A DNA stretch of 64,000 bases from Ktedonobacter racemifer DSM 44963 (GCF_000178855.1 NZ_ADVG01000002.1:2480001-2544000), one strand, 5' to 3'. Positions 16,950 to 26,375 are shown, counted from the first letter of the stretch. Program-made: numbers and translations. Notes: generated by a model from the letters alone, not told the origin.

Positions 16950-17447
16950 ATGGCATCATCTCCTGCCTCCTCTAAGCAGGTCTTTATAGGACCCGGCCTG
17001 AGCCGCTTTAAGCTCGTTGTGACCGTCATAGGCATTATTGCTATTACAGCTTTAGTGCTCTGGATCGCTATTCATCAGGGCGCGTCGGTACTGGCCAGCA
17101 CCATTATCGCCGTCCTGTTTATCCTGGGCTTCGCAATCTATCTGCGCATCGTCGCCCCCATCCCCTTTACCATCTCGCTCGAGCCAGATGCCCTGGTCAG
17201 ACGCAATAAAAATGGCGAGGACGTTGTCATTCCCTGGGAGAACCTGACCAAAATCAAAGAGGAGTTTTTTCCCAATGGCAAACGCATCAGCGTCATCGCC
17301 TACCGTAAGGTAACCGAGCCTGGTATGAAGGCCAAGGCCTGGGCGGTCTACCGCGACGATGTCACCGACCTCGATGGCCTGGCAGAAGCCCTCAAACAGA
17401 ATCATCCCGACACCTGCCAGTGGGAGAGCGAAACCGTTCATGAGTAG
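16950..17447 (+). CDS. Hypothetical membrane protein with PH-like cytoplasmic part
   Basis: A 165-residue protein with two hydrophobic segments (residues about 20-40 and 45-68), then a soluble part (ISLEPDALVRRNKNGEDVVIPWENL) that resembles YcxB or bacterial PH-like domains. The start ATG at 16950 has GGGAG upstream; longer in-frame starts back to 16830 lack one. The function is unknown. The gene ends four bases before the longest hairpin in the window and is convergent with the ModC-like gene. Confidence 0.72.
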   Translation: MASSPASSKQVFIGPGLSRFKLVVTVIGIIAITALVLWIAIHQGASVLASTIIAVLFILGFAIYLRIVAPIPFTISLEPDALVRRNKNGEDVVIPWENLTKIKEEFFPNGKRISVIAYRKVTEPGMKAKAWAVYRDDVTDLDGLAEALKQNHPDTCQWESETVHE

Positions 17448-17450
17448 CCA

Positions 17451-17523
17451 TTTGGGCGCGGGTCAATGCATGAGGGCTGCCAGCCTGCGGCTGGCAGCCC
17501 TCATGCATTGACCCGCGCCCAAA
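17451..17523. terminator. Longest hairpin in window, 35-bp perfect stem
   Basis: The arms 17451-17485 and 17489-17523 are exact reverse complements, with loop TGC. It fills the gap between two convergent stop codons (17447 and 17526). Confidence 0.9.
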
Positions 17524-17525
17524 AC

Positions 17526-18650
17526 TTACATATACGCGTGGGCGGCAGAGGCTTTGAAGGAGGCGTAGATCTCCTGGCCCTCGTGCAGGTTCAGGCGCGC
17601 AGCGGAGGAGGCCGTGATCTCAGCCGTTAGGGGGATGGGCGCGGAAGCCACACCGTCGATGGCCATACTGACACGGACGCGCCCCTCAGAGGGCGAGGGC
17701 AGATGGAGCAGTTGCACGATGCGCCCCTTGCAACTATTGCGCGCCGAACTCTCGGGAGGGCCAGGGTGCAGCGTGATGTCACGCGGCTCCACCACGACAT
17801 AAATCTCACTCTCGCTCGGGGGTGTTCCCTGGCGCTCCTCAAACATGACCGTCAGGTCCAATGCTGGCTGAGATTGCGCGATACGCACAACACAAGAGCC
17901 ATCGTCCTCGGTACGTAGCAGGCGACCATGTAGAAAGTTCATGCCGACCAGCTCGGCCACATAGGCTGAGCGCGGCTGCTGCGCCAGGTCAAGCTGCGAC
18001 CCCTGCTGCAAGACCTGTCCCTGATCCAGCACCAGGATATGCTGACCAAAGACCAGCGCATCCACATACTGGTGCGTCACAAAGACCGTAGTAATACCTG
18101 CCTCAGTCAAGATACGGCGTAGTTCCTGGCGTACCTCACGCCTCGTCTGTACGTCCAGGGCAGAGAGCGGCTCATCCAGTAGCAGTAGCTGAGGCTGTAG
18201 AACGAGGGCACGTGCCAGCGCCACACGCTGCTGCTGCCCCCCCGAGAGCTGGGCAGGATAACGCTGGGCATAGCCCTCCAGATGTACCTGTGCCAGCGCC
18301 TCAGCAACCCGCAAGCGTATGCGCGAGCGCGCCTCTGCCTGCGCTCGTAAACCAAAGGCAATGTTCTCAAAGACCGTCAGGTGCGGAAAGAGCATATACT
18401 CCTGGAAGACATAGCCAAAGGGGCGCGCCTGGGGCGGTAACGCCAAGCCACGCTTGCTATCGTAGTAAACCTGCTTATCGAGGATGATATGGCCTGCCTG
18501 AGGCTGCAAGAGGCCCGCCAGTAAACGCAGAACGGTGCTTTTCCCCGCGCCACTCTCTCCAAGCAGCACCGTCGTTGTTCCCTGTGGCACGGCGAAGCTT
18601 ACATCCAACGTAAAGGTATCCAGTTGTGTTGAGAGGGAGATATCCAGCAT
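17526..18650 (-). CDS. ModC-like ABC transporter ATP-binding protein
   Basis: A 374-residue ATPase. Walker A is GESGAGKST, the signature is LSGGQQQRVALARAL, and Walker B is LLLLDEPLSALD. A C-terminal TOBE-type region follows (VVVEPRDITLHPG), as in molybdate, sulfate and polyamine importers. The start LDISLSTQLDTFTLDV resembles ModC. No substrate-binding or permease gene is adjacent, so it is an orphan ATPase here. ATG at 18650 is chosen; an in-frame start at 18668 lies near the likely promoter. Confidence 0.83.
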   Translation of the reverse strand: MLDISLSTQLDTFTLDVSFAVPQGTTTVLLGESGAGKSTVLRLLAGLLQPQAGHIILDKQVYYDSKRGLALPPQARPFGYVFQEYMLFPHLTVFENIAFGLRAQAEARSRIRLRVAEALAQVHLEGYAQRYPAQLSGGQQQRVALARALVLQPQLLLLDEPLSALDVQTRREVRQELRRILTEAGITTVFVTHQYVDALVFGQHILVLDQGQVLQQGSQLDLAQQPRSAYVAELVGMNFLHGRLLRTEDDGSCVVRIAQSQPALDLTVMFEERQGTPPSESEIYVVVEPRDITLHPGPPESSARNSCKGRIVQLLHLPSPSEGRVRVSMAIDGVASAPIPLTAEITASSAARLNLHEGQEIYASFKASAAHAYM

Positions 18651-18709
18651 ACCGCTAGTGTAGCACAAATCCCCCCTGAAGGCTTACAAGCTGGCCTTAT
18701 AGGAGAAAC

Positions 18710-18730
18710 TTCGCGCCTGCGGCGCTCAGG
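18710..18730 (+). repeat. Short REP-like palindrome (GCGCTCAGG family)
   Basis: It contains GCGCC-TGC-GGCGC followed by TCAGG and is shared with 12749-12772, 24770-24790 and 28630-28646. It lies in the divergent gap upstream of the ModC-like gene. Confidence 0.55.
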
Positions 18731-18911
18731 GAAGTGACCATGGCATATAAAAAGTAAGAGTACAGAAAAAAGCTTTTCACTTACTTTTTAGCTGTATCCA
18801 TCCTTGCCTTAGAGAATAAAACATGGTATACTTACAAGTAATTCTAAACAGGCGCTTTTTATCCCTATTGGTACAATCAAGGTACCTGTGAAATGGCAGG
18901 TAGGTGAATCT

Positions 18912-19325
18912 ATGGCTACAAAGCCTACAACCTCAACAGCATCAGCGCAAGACTCACCGGCGCGCATGTGTCCTCGCTATGAGCACGCGGTTCAGATACT
19001 TGGCAAACGCTGGACAGGTCTCTTATTGAACACGCTCCTTAATGGCCCGTGTCGCTTTGGTGAGCTGACCACAGTCGTCGAAGGACTCTCTGACCGCGTA
19101 TTGAGTGACCGCTTACGCGAATTGGAGAGCGAGGGCATAGTTAAACGCGTTGTCTACCCACAAATTCCTGTGCGCGTCGAGTACCAGCTCACAGAGAAAG
19201 GGCACGCCCTTAAACCGGTCGTTGATGCGATCCATCTATGGGCCGAAGACTGGATTCCACTGCGTACAGAAGCCGAAGGCTGTCCCGCGCTGGAAGAACA
19301 ACCAGAAGAGTCCATACAAATGTAG
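18912..19325 (+). CDS. HxlR-family transcriptional regulator
   Basis: A 137-residue winged-helix protein with the HxlR signature: CPRYEHAVQILGKRWTGLLL, then GPCRFGELTTVVEGLSDRVLSDRLREL and the wing IPVRVEYQLTEKG. A cysteine just before the helix (MCPRYE) is the residue that often senses aldehydes or oxidants in this family. The ATG at 18912 has AGGTGA upstream and is preferred to a GTG at 18888. It is divergent from the ModC-like ATPase. Confidence 0.9.
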   Translation: MATKPTTSTASAQDSPARMCPRYEHAVQILGKRWTGLLLNTLLNGPCRFGELTTVVEGLSDRVLSDRLRELESEGIVKRVVYPQIPVRVEYQLTEKGHALKPVVDAIHLWAEDWIPLRTEAEGCPALEEQPEESIQM

Positions 19326-19347
19326 CCGCGAAAACGTGTTTTCGCGG
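19326..19347 (+). terminator. Terminator after HxlR gene
   Basis: A 10-bp perfect stem (CCGCGAAAAC with its complement) immediately follows the stop, with a T-rich stretch just after. Confidence 0.7.
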
Positions 19348-19485
19348 CACGTTTCTTTTCCCCTCTCCAATACCTACAGCATCTACTCCCAAACATAGCA
19401 GGCTTCGCTGTGATGTGATACTCTCTCTAAGAGCAGCTCTTCACGAGAACAAAAATTTTCAACTTGCACACTGTAGAGGATGTCT

Positions 19486-19989
19486 ATGGAAAATTTATGG
19501 GCGCCATGGCGCATGGCCTTTATTCAACCCAAAACTCCACCCAAGTCCGGCTGTATCTTCTGTACCCAGCCAGCCGAAGGGCGCGACGAGGAATATCATA
19601 TCCTCCAGCGCGGCGAGCACTGCTTTGTAATGCTCAATCTCTATCCTTATAGCAATGGACACCTGATGGTCGCGCCCTACCAGCATATCGGCTCACTAGA
19701 GGAGCTTGACGCCGCGACGCTGGCCGAGATGATGGCCCTGGCTCAACTCGCCATCAAGGCCCTGCGCCTGGCCATGAATCCCGATGGCTTTAATATGGGC
19801 TTTAACCAGGGGAAGGTCGCGGGCGCGGGCTTCGCGGAACATATTCACTTCCATGTCGTTCCGCGCTGGAACGGCGACACCAACTTTATGCCCGTCCTGG
19901 CCGATATCAAAGTCATGCCTGAACACATCGATACCGTCTACCAGCAGCTCAAAGAGGCCCTGGCCAAAGTCCAGAACAACCAGGAATAG
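19486..19989 (+). CDS. HIT-family nucleotide hydrolase/phosphorylase
   Basis: A 167-residue protein of the histidine-triad group. HIHFH at residues 119-123 is the catalytic HxHxH motif. CIFC at 23-26 and an upstream histidine fit the zinc site of bacterial HIT proteins related to Ap4A phosphorylase. The start ENLWAPWRM is typical. It cleaves nucleotide phosphoester or phosphoramidate bonds. The ATG at 19486 has GAGG at proper distance; an ATG at 19480 is too close to it. Confidence 0.92.
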   Translation: MENLWAPWRMAFIQPKTPPKSGCIFCTQPAEGRDEEYHILQRGEHCFVMLNLYPYSNGHLMVAPYQHIGSLEELDAATLAEMMALAQLAIKALRLAMNPDGFNMGFNQGKVAGAGFAEHIHFHVVPRWNGDTNFMPVLADIKVMPEHIDTVYQQLKEALAKVQNNQE

Positions 19990-19996
19990 AGAGAGA

Positions 19997-20061
19997 AATT
20001 GCCCAATGCATGTGGTGGCGCACTGGCTCCGCCAGTGCGCCACCACATGCATTGGGCAATT
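19997..20061. terminator. Long perfect hairpin, 31-bp stem
   Basis: The arms 19997-20027 and 20031-20061 are exact reverse complements, with loop TCC. It starts 7 bases after the HIT stop and is followed by T-rich sequence. Confidence 0.87.
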
Positions 20062-20415
20062 ATTTATTTGACAAAACATGCATTTTACCTGTACAATTTT
20101 TCTATTGTTAGACATAATAATTTCTTGAGAGTAGAAGGGCTACGATAACCACCATGCAGGCGAAGAACATATGGTTTACCACTACCATGCTTGCCTCCAC
20201 TACCCGTTGTTATTCCCACGTGGAATATTCTCGGGTAAGGTGTCGTTGTCCTCTAGCTCATTCTCCATCAGTAAGCGTACCGTTACAACGTAGCTGTCGG
20301 TAGACAGAATGAGATAAAGAGAGAGGCGCAGGCGACACACCTGCGCCTCTCTCTTTTTTTACTCTGGATCTACCAGTGCACATGGTACAGTTTCCCAGGC
20401 AAAGGAGGGGTATGT
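20062..20415. other. Intergenic region upstream of ABC-2 operon
   Basis: About 350 bases without a gene. It holds the terminator at 20316-20356. The rest shows no gene, repeat or RNA I can support and probably carries the ABC operon promoter. Confidence 0.4.
20316..20356 (+). terminator. Classical rho-independent terminator
   Basis: A 17-bp perfect stem (20316-20332 with 20340-20356) runs into a T run. It lies 60 bases before the ABC ATPase start, so it either ends an unseen transcript or acts as a leader attenuator. Confidence 0.75.
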
Positions 20416-21546
20416 ATGCCAATCGTCGAAGTGGAACAGTTAGCCAAGACCTTCAGGAGTCGGGAGCGGGCTTCGGGTCTCGCTCAGAGCCTCCAATCGT
20501 TTGTGGCGCCGCGTTATCGGACACGTGAGGCCGTGAAGCATATTAGCTTTTCCCTTGAAGCGGGTGAAGTGCTGGCATTTATTGGTCCCAATGGAGCTGG
20601 TAAAAGCACGACCATTAAGATGCTGACCGGTATTCTCCACCCTACGGCAGGCAAGGCACAGGTGCTTGGGTTCACCCCCTGGCAACAGCGGAGACAACTG
20701 GCTTACCACATCTCCAGTGTGTTTGGGCAGAAATCACAGTTGTGGTATCACCTTCCACCACAAGACACCTTCAATCTTCTGGCACGCATCTATGAGCTGG
20801 ATATGGCTGAGTACCGCAAGCGACGAGACTTTCTGATTGAGGTCTTTGATATTGCTGACTATATTCACACACCAGCACGGAAATTGAGTCTAGGTGAGCG
20901 AATGCGTTGTGAATTGGCGGCAGCCTTTCTGCATAAGCCACGTATCGTCTTTCTGGATGAGCCAACGATTGGCCTGGATGTCATTGCCAAGCAGCGCATT
21001 CGAGACCTCATAGGTCTGCTGAATGTGGAGGAAGGCGTGACCGTGTTTCTCACCTCGCATGATGCTGGCGATGTCGAGCAGGTCTGCCGCCGGGCTGTGG
21101 TTATCAACCATGGGGAGATTATCCTGGACGAGTCGGTTGCCATCTTGAAGCGCGATTACCTGAAGGCGAAAACCATTGATCTACAACTGGCTGAGAATGT
21201 TGAGAGTTTGACCACTACCGATCATGATCCTCAATCCCGGTTGCAAATGAAGTTAGCTACGCCCGCATTCGCCCAGGAAGGCATCCAGGTTTTGAAGGCG
21301 CAAGGGCACAGTCTCACACTGGAGATCGATACTTCTCGCTGCCCACTAGAGCCAGTCATTGCAAGCATTATGCAGCAACAACATATTCTGGATATGACCA
21401 TTTCGGACCCGCCGATGGAGAAAATTATCGCCTCAATCTATGGGGAACAGAGGGAGAAAGCAAGCAGTACCACTCACACCCAGGTTGAAGAGGTCGGACA
21501 GCAGCAAGCAAGAGCGGAAGGAGAACTACTCTATGAAGATGTATAG
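20416..21546 (+). CDS. ABC-2 type transporter ATP-binding protein
   Basis: A 376-residue ATPase. Walker A is GPNGAGKST, the signature loop is SLGERMRCELAAAFLHKP and Walker B is IVFLDEPTIGLD. A C-terminal extension of about 130 residues follows the ATPase core. It matches the COG4586 group, which always sits next to two six-helix permeases and exports drugs, lipids or peptides. The two permease genes follow; the first overlaps this gene by 14 bases. Confidence 0.9.
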   Translation: MPIVEVEQLAKTFRSRERASGLAQSLQSFVAPRYRTREAVKHISFSLEAGEVLAFIGPNGAGKSTTIKMLTGILHPTAGKAQVLGFTPWQQRRQLAYHISSVFGQKSQLWYHLPPQDTFNLLARIYELDMAEYRKRRDFLIEVFDIADYIHTPARKLSLGERMRCELAAAFLHKPRIVFLDEPTIGLDVIAKQRIRDLIGLLNVEEGVTVFLTSHDAGDVEQVCRRAVVINHGEIILDESVAILKRDYLKAKTIDLQLAENVESLTTTDHDPQSRLQMKLATPAFAQEGIQVLKAQGHSLTLEIDTSRCPLEPVIASIMQQQHILDMTISDPPMEKIIASIYGEQREKASSTTHTQVEEVGQQQARAEGELLYEDV

Positions 21547-22393
21547 CGAGAGGGAGCCAGCAAGGGGAATCGTTGAGCGCATCCGGAGGCGAGGCCGCCT
21601 CTCTACCCTCAAATACCTGGCCGTCTTACGGGTGAGTATCTTAAATAATCTGGCATACATCATGGAGGTCTTCTTTCGCGCATTATTGCTGGTCGTACTG
21701 GTCTTTGTTCTCACCCAACTCTGGAAAACGACCTTTGCCCTGCGTGGAACCAGCGTCCTGAGCGGTTTTGGTATCGCGGATATGATCTGGTATCTCGTCG
21801 CGGGTGAGGCCATTGCCATGAGCCTGCCCGCCTTAACAAGGCGCATTGATCAAGAGGTCCGTTCTGGACAACTGGCCTACCTGCTGGGACGTCCCAGCAG
21901 TTACGTGCTTTACAATTATGCTCACTACCTGGGGGAGCGCCTGGTTCGTCTGCTAATGAATGCGCTGATAGGGACGGTGCTGGCTTTTATTATGGCCGGT
22001 CCTCCCCATTTCACCTGGCAAGGAGTACTGGCCTGGCCGCTTGTCGCCTTCCTCGCGCTTAGCATTGACTTCGTCATGCACTTTAGCATTGGTTTAATGG
22101 CGTTCTGGAGCGAGGAAACACAATCGTTTTCACTCATTTTGAGTCGGCTCACTCTAGTACTGGGAGGCGTACTGGCACCGCTTGAGATCTTTCCCCAGCC
22201 ATTACGCAGTATCGCCCAGGTCTTACCATTTAGCACCATTCTCTATGGGCCATCACGCACTCTGGTACATTTTGAAACCGCTCGCTTTACAAGCCTGCTC
22301 GTGCAACAATTCGCGACACTGGGAGTTGGCATAATTATTATGCTGAGCATTTATCATGCCGCGGTGCGTCGCGTCAACATCAATGGAGGGTAG
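21533..22393 (+). CDS. ABC-2 type permease (COG4587-like)
   Basis: A 286-residue membrane protein with about six hydrophobic segments and the motif AGEAIAMSLPALTRRIDQEVRSGQLAYLLGRPSSYVLY, typical of the ABC-2 permeases that pair with COG4586 ATPases. The ATG at 21533 overlaps the end of the ATPase gene and has GGAAGGAG upstream, so the two are translationally coupled. It should form a heterodimer with the next permease. Confidence 0.88.
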   Translation: MKMYSEREPARGIVERIRRRGRLSTLKYLAVLRVSILNNLAYIMEVFFRALLLVVLVFVLTQLWKTTFALRGTSVLSGFGIADMIWYLVAGEAIAMSLPALTRRIDQEVRSGQLAYLLGRPSSYVLYNYAHYLGERLVRLLMNALIGTVLAFIMAGPPHFTWQGVLAWPLVAFLALSIDFVMHFSIGLMAFWSEETQSFSLILSRLTLVLGGVLAPLEIFPQPLRSIAQVLPFSTILYGPSRTLVHFETARFTSLLVQQFATLGVGIIIMLSIYHAAVRRVNINGG

Positions 22394-22397
22394 AAAC

Positions 22398-23207
22398 ATG
22401 GCTATGACCTGGCTTAAACGTTGCTTTTCTGAGGTCCGCTTGATCCATGCCTATACCATCGCGAATACGCAAGCGGCGCTCGAATATCGTTCCTCCTTTA
22501 TTGTACAGGTCGTTGCTATGCTCGCAAACGACTCGCTCTGGCTCTTCTTCTGGTGGAACTACTTCCAACAATTTCCTCTCGTGAATGGGTGGCAAGGGAG
22601 CGATATTGCCATTTTATGGGCCGTCTCAGCCTGTGGATTTGGCATCAGTGTCGCCATATTTGGCAATGCCCGCCAGATTTCGGCTCTGGTGATGAATGGA
22701 GGTCTGGATGCGTACCTGGGGATGCCTCGCTATGCACTGATCCATGTGTGTATTGCCGCGACTGACCCGACTGCATGGGGGGATATCATCTTTGCCATTG
22801 GCGCCTACCTGCTCTTAGTGCGACCAGACATAGGTCATATCGGACTTTTTATTCTCCTGGTATTGCTGGTCTCACTCATTTATACCGCCTTTATGGTGTT
22901 GCTTAACTCACTTGCATTTTTCTTCGGCAACACCGAAGGGATGGCTCAGCAATTGTTTGGCGCCCTGATCTCATTCAGCACATACCCGATGGATATCTTC
23001 AACGGATTTGTGCGTGTGCTGCTCTTCACCGTCCTACCTGCTGGTTTTATCTCGTTTGTGCCATTACAGCTCCTTCGCCATTTTTCATGGTCACTATTGG
23101 GCATCCTTATCAGTGCAGTAGCCATATTCATCCTGGCTGCCACTGGCCTGTTCGAAGCTGGTTTACGCCGCTATGAAAGTGGAAATTTGATGGGTTCACA
23201 AATGTAG
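22398..23207 (+). CDS. ABC-2 type permease (COG3694-like)
   Basis: A 269-residue protein with about six membrane segments. It starts four bases after the first permease ends, and GGAGGG precedes the ATG at 22398. The body (FGNARQISALVMNGGLDAYLGMPR) parallels the equivalent loop in the first permease, as expected for paired half-channels. The three genes form a complete exporter; its cargo is unknown. Confidence 0.88.
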   Translation: MAMTWLKRCFSEVRLIHAYTIANTQAALEYRSSFIVQVVAMLANDSLWLFFWWNYFQQFPLVNGWQGSDIAILWAVSACGFGISVAIFGNARQISALVMNGGLDAYLGMPRYALIHVCIAATDPTAWGDIIFAIGAYLLLVRPDIGHIGLFILLVLLVSLIYTAFMVLLNSLAFFFGNTEGMAQQLFGALISFSTYPMDIFNGFVRVLLFTVLPAGFISFVPLQLLRHFSWSLLGILISAVAIFILAATGLFEAGLRRYESGNLMGSQM

Positions 23208-23209
23208 TT

Positions 23210-23265
23210 AAAGAGAGTGGAGCGTGCTGGCAGCCCGAGAGCTGCCAGCACGCTCCACTCTCTTT
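23210..23265. terminator. Long perfect hairpin, 25-bp stem
   Basis: The arms 23210-23234 and 23241-23265 are exact reverse complements. It starts directly after the last permease stop. Confidence 0.86.
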
Positions 23266-23357
23266 CCCCTGGAAAGAGATGTGCCAGGATTGCTTTTCTG
23301 CGCTATCATTGCTAGTGGCACATCATTTTCAACACTAGACACGAGGAAGCCAGGCGT

Positions 23358-24716
23358 ATGCACCAGTTACCCGAACACGAATTTGACGATAAGACGATTG
23401 AAGTCAGCGATCTGCCAGGCATGAAGAAGCAGGGCGGAGTGCGCAGGCTCTGGCTTGGATCACGCTTGACACGCAAGCAGAAGCGGCGGCGCCTTTTCTG
23501 GACAAGCGCACTTATCGTCCTGGCGCTGCTTGGTCTTCTGGCAAGCCTGGCTCCAGTACGCGTGCTTATCGGCGAGAGTTTCTCAGGGAACAACACTCCT
23601 GGCCCCAATGCGCGCAACCTGTATTTTGTGCAACTCTTGCCCGGCTGGGGACGGCTCAGCGTTGATGGTAAGCCGTATAATAATTCTAATAGCCCTCTGC
23701 CGACAGTCCTCAATGAGCAACCCATACACCTGGCCGGTGGAGTCCATACGCTCACCTGGGAGGGCGAGCCCTTTGCACCTCTCACCTGCCAGCTTATCGT
23801 GCCAGGCGCAGGCAGCGTGCCTCCAGCCAGGGGGCAGGCCTGCCTCACCACGAGCGCCAACACGGCTCAGTACAAAGCCAGTGTCATTAGTTTTCCGCGT
23901 GCCGTCAATCTGACAAGCCTTCCAGGTGATGAGCAGACGAAGCTTAAGCAAGCGGTCCAGAACTTCCTGGACAAACAAGGTAGCAGCGATTATGTGCAGC
24001 CCGGCGAACAGTATAAGCTGGACTATGGCGCTCAAGAGACCTTCACCGCGCGCCAACGTCTCCAGGCAACGCAGAGCTTTCTCCTGGATACCGATACGCA
24101 ACGACTCGGCGCCTGTGATGGACCAACCGTCGGACCAGGCTGTACGCTGCAACAACAAGACTGCCGCCTCTTCTGCACAGTCCCGGTAGGCAATAATCAT
24201 CAAGCGAACAGTCAGCATTACTGGGACACCTTCGTTGTGGTACGCGAGCATTGGAACTTTCAGGGTGACAATACCGGCCAGCAATCGCGCGCCAATCACC
24301 GGACCCTGGTCTTGCTCCGTATTAGCAGGGTCAAGGATAGCTGGCAGATCGCGTTTCTGCCTCAAGGATATAGTGGCTTTAACAACCCTGCCTGTACACT
24401 CACCATGGGAACGATCTTTGGCGATACCCGCTATCGACAGATTACCCAGAAGCAGCAGGACGCGGACTGGCAGTTTGCGACAGGCGATAGGGGGGCACGC
24501 GGTTGCCTGGCGGCGGCGCAGTTTTATATCAACTATTCCCGGACCTCGACCCAGGGCGAGCTACGCAACGCCGACGCCTATCTCTTAACGCGCTTCAACG
24601 TCCTGCTCGCCGGAAACGCCAAAGCGCACGAGATCTGGCCCGACCTGCCCCTCACCAGCCCCCAGGCCAGCCAGGCCATCGATGAAATAGTGAGCCATCC
24701 CAATATCACCTCATAA
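23358..24716 (+). CDS. Hypothetical single-pass membrane protein, large outer domain
   Basis: A 452-residue protein I do not recognise. Residues 1-45 are cytoplasmic and basic near the end (RKQKRRRLFW). One membrane helix spans about 46-66, and some 385 residues face outward. The outer part includes LPGWGRLSVDGKPYNN and GGVHTLTWEGEPF, which look like PEGA-type beta repeats, and cysteines (CDGPTVGPGCTLQQQDC) that could form disulfides. It may be a surface or sensor protein. It has its own transcript context between two hairpins. Confidence 0.7.
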   Translation: MHQLPEHEFDDKTIEVSDLPGMKKQGGVRRLWLGSRLTRKQKRRRLFWTSALIVLALLGLLASLAPVRVLIGESFSGNNTPGPNARNLYFVQLLPGWGRLSVDGKPYNNSNSPLPTVLNEQPIHLAGGVHTLTWEGEPFAPLTCQLIVPGAGSVPPARGQACLTTSANTAQYKASVISFPRAVNLTSLPGDEQTKLKQAVQNFLDKQGSSDYVQPGEQYKLDYGAQETFTARQRLQATQSFLLDTDTQRLGACDGPTVGPGCTLQQQDCRLFCTVPVGNNHQANSQHYWDTFVVVREHWNFQGDNTGQQSRANHRTLVLLRISRVKDSWQIAFLPQGYSGFNNPACTLTMGTIFGDTRYRQITQKQQDADWQFATGDRGARGCLAAAQFYINYSRTSTQGELRNADAYLLTRFNVLLAGNAKAHEIWPDLPLTSPQASQAIDEIVSHPNITS

Positions 24717-24727
24717 GCAGGGGGACG

Positions 24728-24765
24728 GCGCTGCTAAAGCACGCGCATACATATAATGATACGAG
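24728..24765 (+). repeat. 38-base dispersed repeat, copy 1
   Basis: It starts GCGCTGCTAAAGCACGCGC. A second copy at 53929-53966 differs at only a few positions, and there it is completed to a full inverted repeat. It lies in the gap after the membrane protein gene. Confidence 0.7.
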
Positions 24766-24782
24766 ACCTTTCGCGTCTGCGG

Positions 24783-24853
24783 CGCTCAGGGGTAGGGGGT
24801 GTGGGCGGAAAACGGCAGAGCCGTTTTCCGCCCACACCCCCTACCCCTGAGCG
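24783..24853. terminator. Long perfect hairpin, 33-bp stem
   Basis: The arms 24783-24815 and 24821-24853 are exact reverse complements with a 5-base loop. A REP-like GCGCTCAGG unit overlaps its left end. Confidence 0.87.
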
Positions 24854-25023
24854 TAGCGAGTCGAGGTAAGCACTCATTTGACAACCATGACACAGCAGGT
24901 CTATCATGCTAGTAATATGTCCTTTTGCCTGTTGAAGAGAGAAGGCACAAACAGTACATCTTTCGGAGGCGAGGCTTCACGTGTAGTGGGGGTGGCGCAG
25001 CCGAATTGTGAAAGGAGCATTCG

Positions 25024-26301
25024 ATGTCAGAGAGCCAGAATAATGGCGCTGTGTTTCATACGCACCGGCTGAGCAATGGTCTACAGATCGTGGGCCAGCC
25101 CATGCCAGACTTTGAATCGGTGGCAATCGCCTATTATGTCCGCACCGGCTCACGCGATGAGTACGATCCAAAGGTCGCGGGCGTCTCGCACTTCCTGGAG
25201 CACATGGTCTTCAAGGGAACCCAACACCTGGACTGGCAGGAGATCACGCTGGAATTCAATAAAATTGGAGCGGAGATCAACGCCTTTACCTCCCACGAAG
25301 CGACCGTATACTATGCTCGTGTACTCGGCGAGTACCTGGATCGCGCCATGGAGCTACTAAGCGACATGATGTATCCACGCCTGGACGAGAACGATTTCAA
25401 TATGGAGAAAGAGGTCATCGTCAACGAAATCGCTCGCTCAGAGGATCAGCCCTATAACCTGACCTACCGTCGCATGATGCAGACGTATTTCGGGGAGCAT
25501 CCCCTTGGGCACGATGTCCTGGGCACACGCGAGAGCATTCGCGGGATGCACATTGAGCAGATGCGCGAGTACTGGCAGCGGCGCTACGCGGCCAATAATC
25601 TGGTCCTCACCGTCGCCGGTAACTTCGACTGGGATCACCTGGTCGAAATGGCCGAGAAGCACTGCTCGGGCTGGCGCACAGGCGATGCCAGCCGTGACGC
25701 AGCCCACTATGAGCCCACGCAGCCCATCAATAATATCGTGGTCGATCCCAAGCTGAAGCAGCAGATCATGATCCTGGCCATGCCCACCGTCGACGTCAAA
25801 CATCCCGACTACTACGCAGCCATGCTGGGTGGTAGCATCCTGGGCGATAGCGATGGCTCACGCCTCTTCTGGAACATCTATCAGCGCGGCCTGGCCGAGT
25901 CGGCCAGCGCGGGCATCTGGTCCATGGAGGGCACCGGAATTATGATCATGGAGTCCAACACGACTCCTGATAGCGCCCCCCGCGTACTAAAGATGCTCCG
26001 CGATGAGCTAAACAGCCTGCTGGCGGACGGCGTCCACGAGGACGAGCTACGGCGAGCCAAGGATAAGCTGATCAGCAGCATCGTCATCAGCAATGAGTCC
26101 ACCTTTGTCCGTATGCGGGCCCTGGCCAGCGATTGGGTCATCGAGGGCCGCCTGCTAAGCGTCGAAGAGGAGATTGAGCGCATCGAGAAGGTCACGCCAG
26201 AGGACGTCATGCGCGCCCTGCGCAGCTTCCCCTTGCAGGAGAAACAGGTGCTCACCGCGCTTGGTCCCCTGAACGAAGAGGAACTCCTGGCAGAAGTTTA
26301 G
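25024..26301 (+). CDS. M16 family zinc peptidase (processing peptidase-like)
   Basis: A 425-residue single-chain protein with the inverted zinc motif HFLEH at residues 56-60 and the distal glutamate in VIVNE (E135). The C-terminal half has the SRLFWNIYQRGLAES segment with the R/Y pair found in active M16B enzymes. These peptidases act as dimers on oligopeptides or leader sequences. Both metal and substrate residues are present, so it looks active. GAAAGGAG precedes the ATG. Confidence 0.92.
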   Translation: MSESQNNGAVFHTHRLSNGLQIVGQPMPDFESVAIAYYVRTGSRDEYDPKVAGVSHFLEHMVFKGTQHLDWQEITLEFNKIGAEINAFTSHEATVYYARVLGEYLDRAMELLSDMMYPRLDENDFNMEKEVIVNEIARSEDQPYNLTYRRMMQTYFGEHPLGHDVLGTRESIRGMHIEQMREYWQRRYAANNLVLTVAGNFDWDHLVEMAEKHCSGWRTGDASRDAAHYEPTQPINNIVVDPKLKQQIMILAMPTVDVKHPDYYAAMLGGSILGDSDGSRLFWNIYQRGLAESASAGIWSMEGTGIMIMESNTTPDSAPRVLKMLRDELNSLLADGVHEDELRRAKDKLISSIVISNESTFVRMRALASDWVIEGRLLSVEEEIERIEKVTPEDVMRALRSFPLQEKQVLTALGPLNEEELLAEV

Positions 26302-26304
26302 TAA

Positions 26305-26375
26305 GTACTGATTGTGGGTGTGGTGGGTGCTGGCAGCCTGCGGCTGCCAGCACCCACCACACCCACAATCAGTAC
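26305..26375. terminator. Long perfect hairpin, 34-bp stem, convergent genes
   Basis: The arms 26305-26338 and 26342-26375 are exact reverse complements, with loop TGC. It begins 3 bases after the M16 stop and contains the stop codon of the WD40 gene. Confidence 0.9.

Noticed and set aside
18755..18792. Hairpin of the long type upstream of the HxlR gene
   Set aside because: Only a 10-bp AT-rich stem with a long loop; not comparable to the long perfect hairpins.
23583..24365. Open frame of 260 codons on the minus strand
   Set aside because: It overlaps the single-pass membrane protein gene, which has a plausible start, membrane helix and terminator context.
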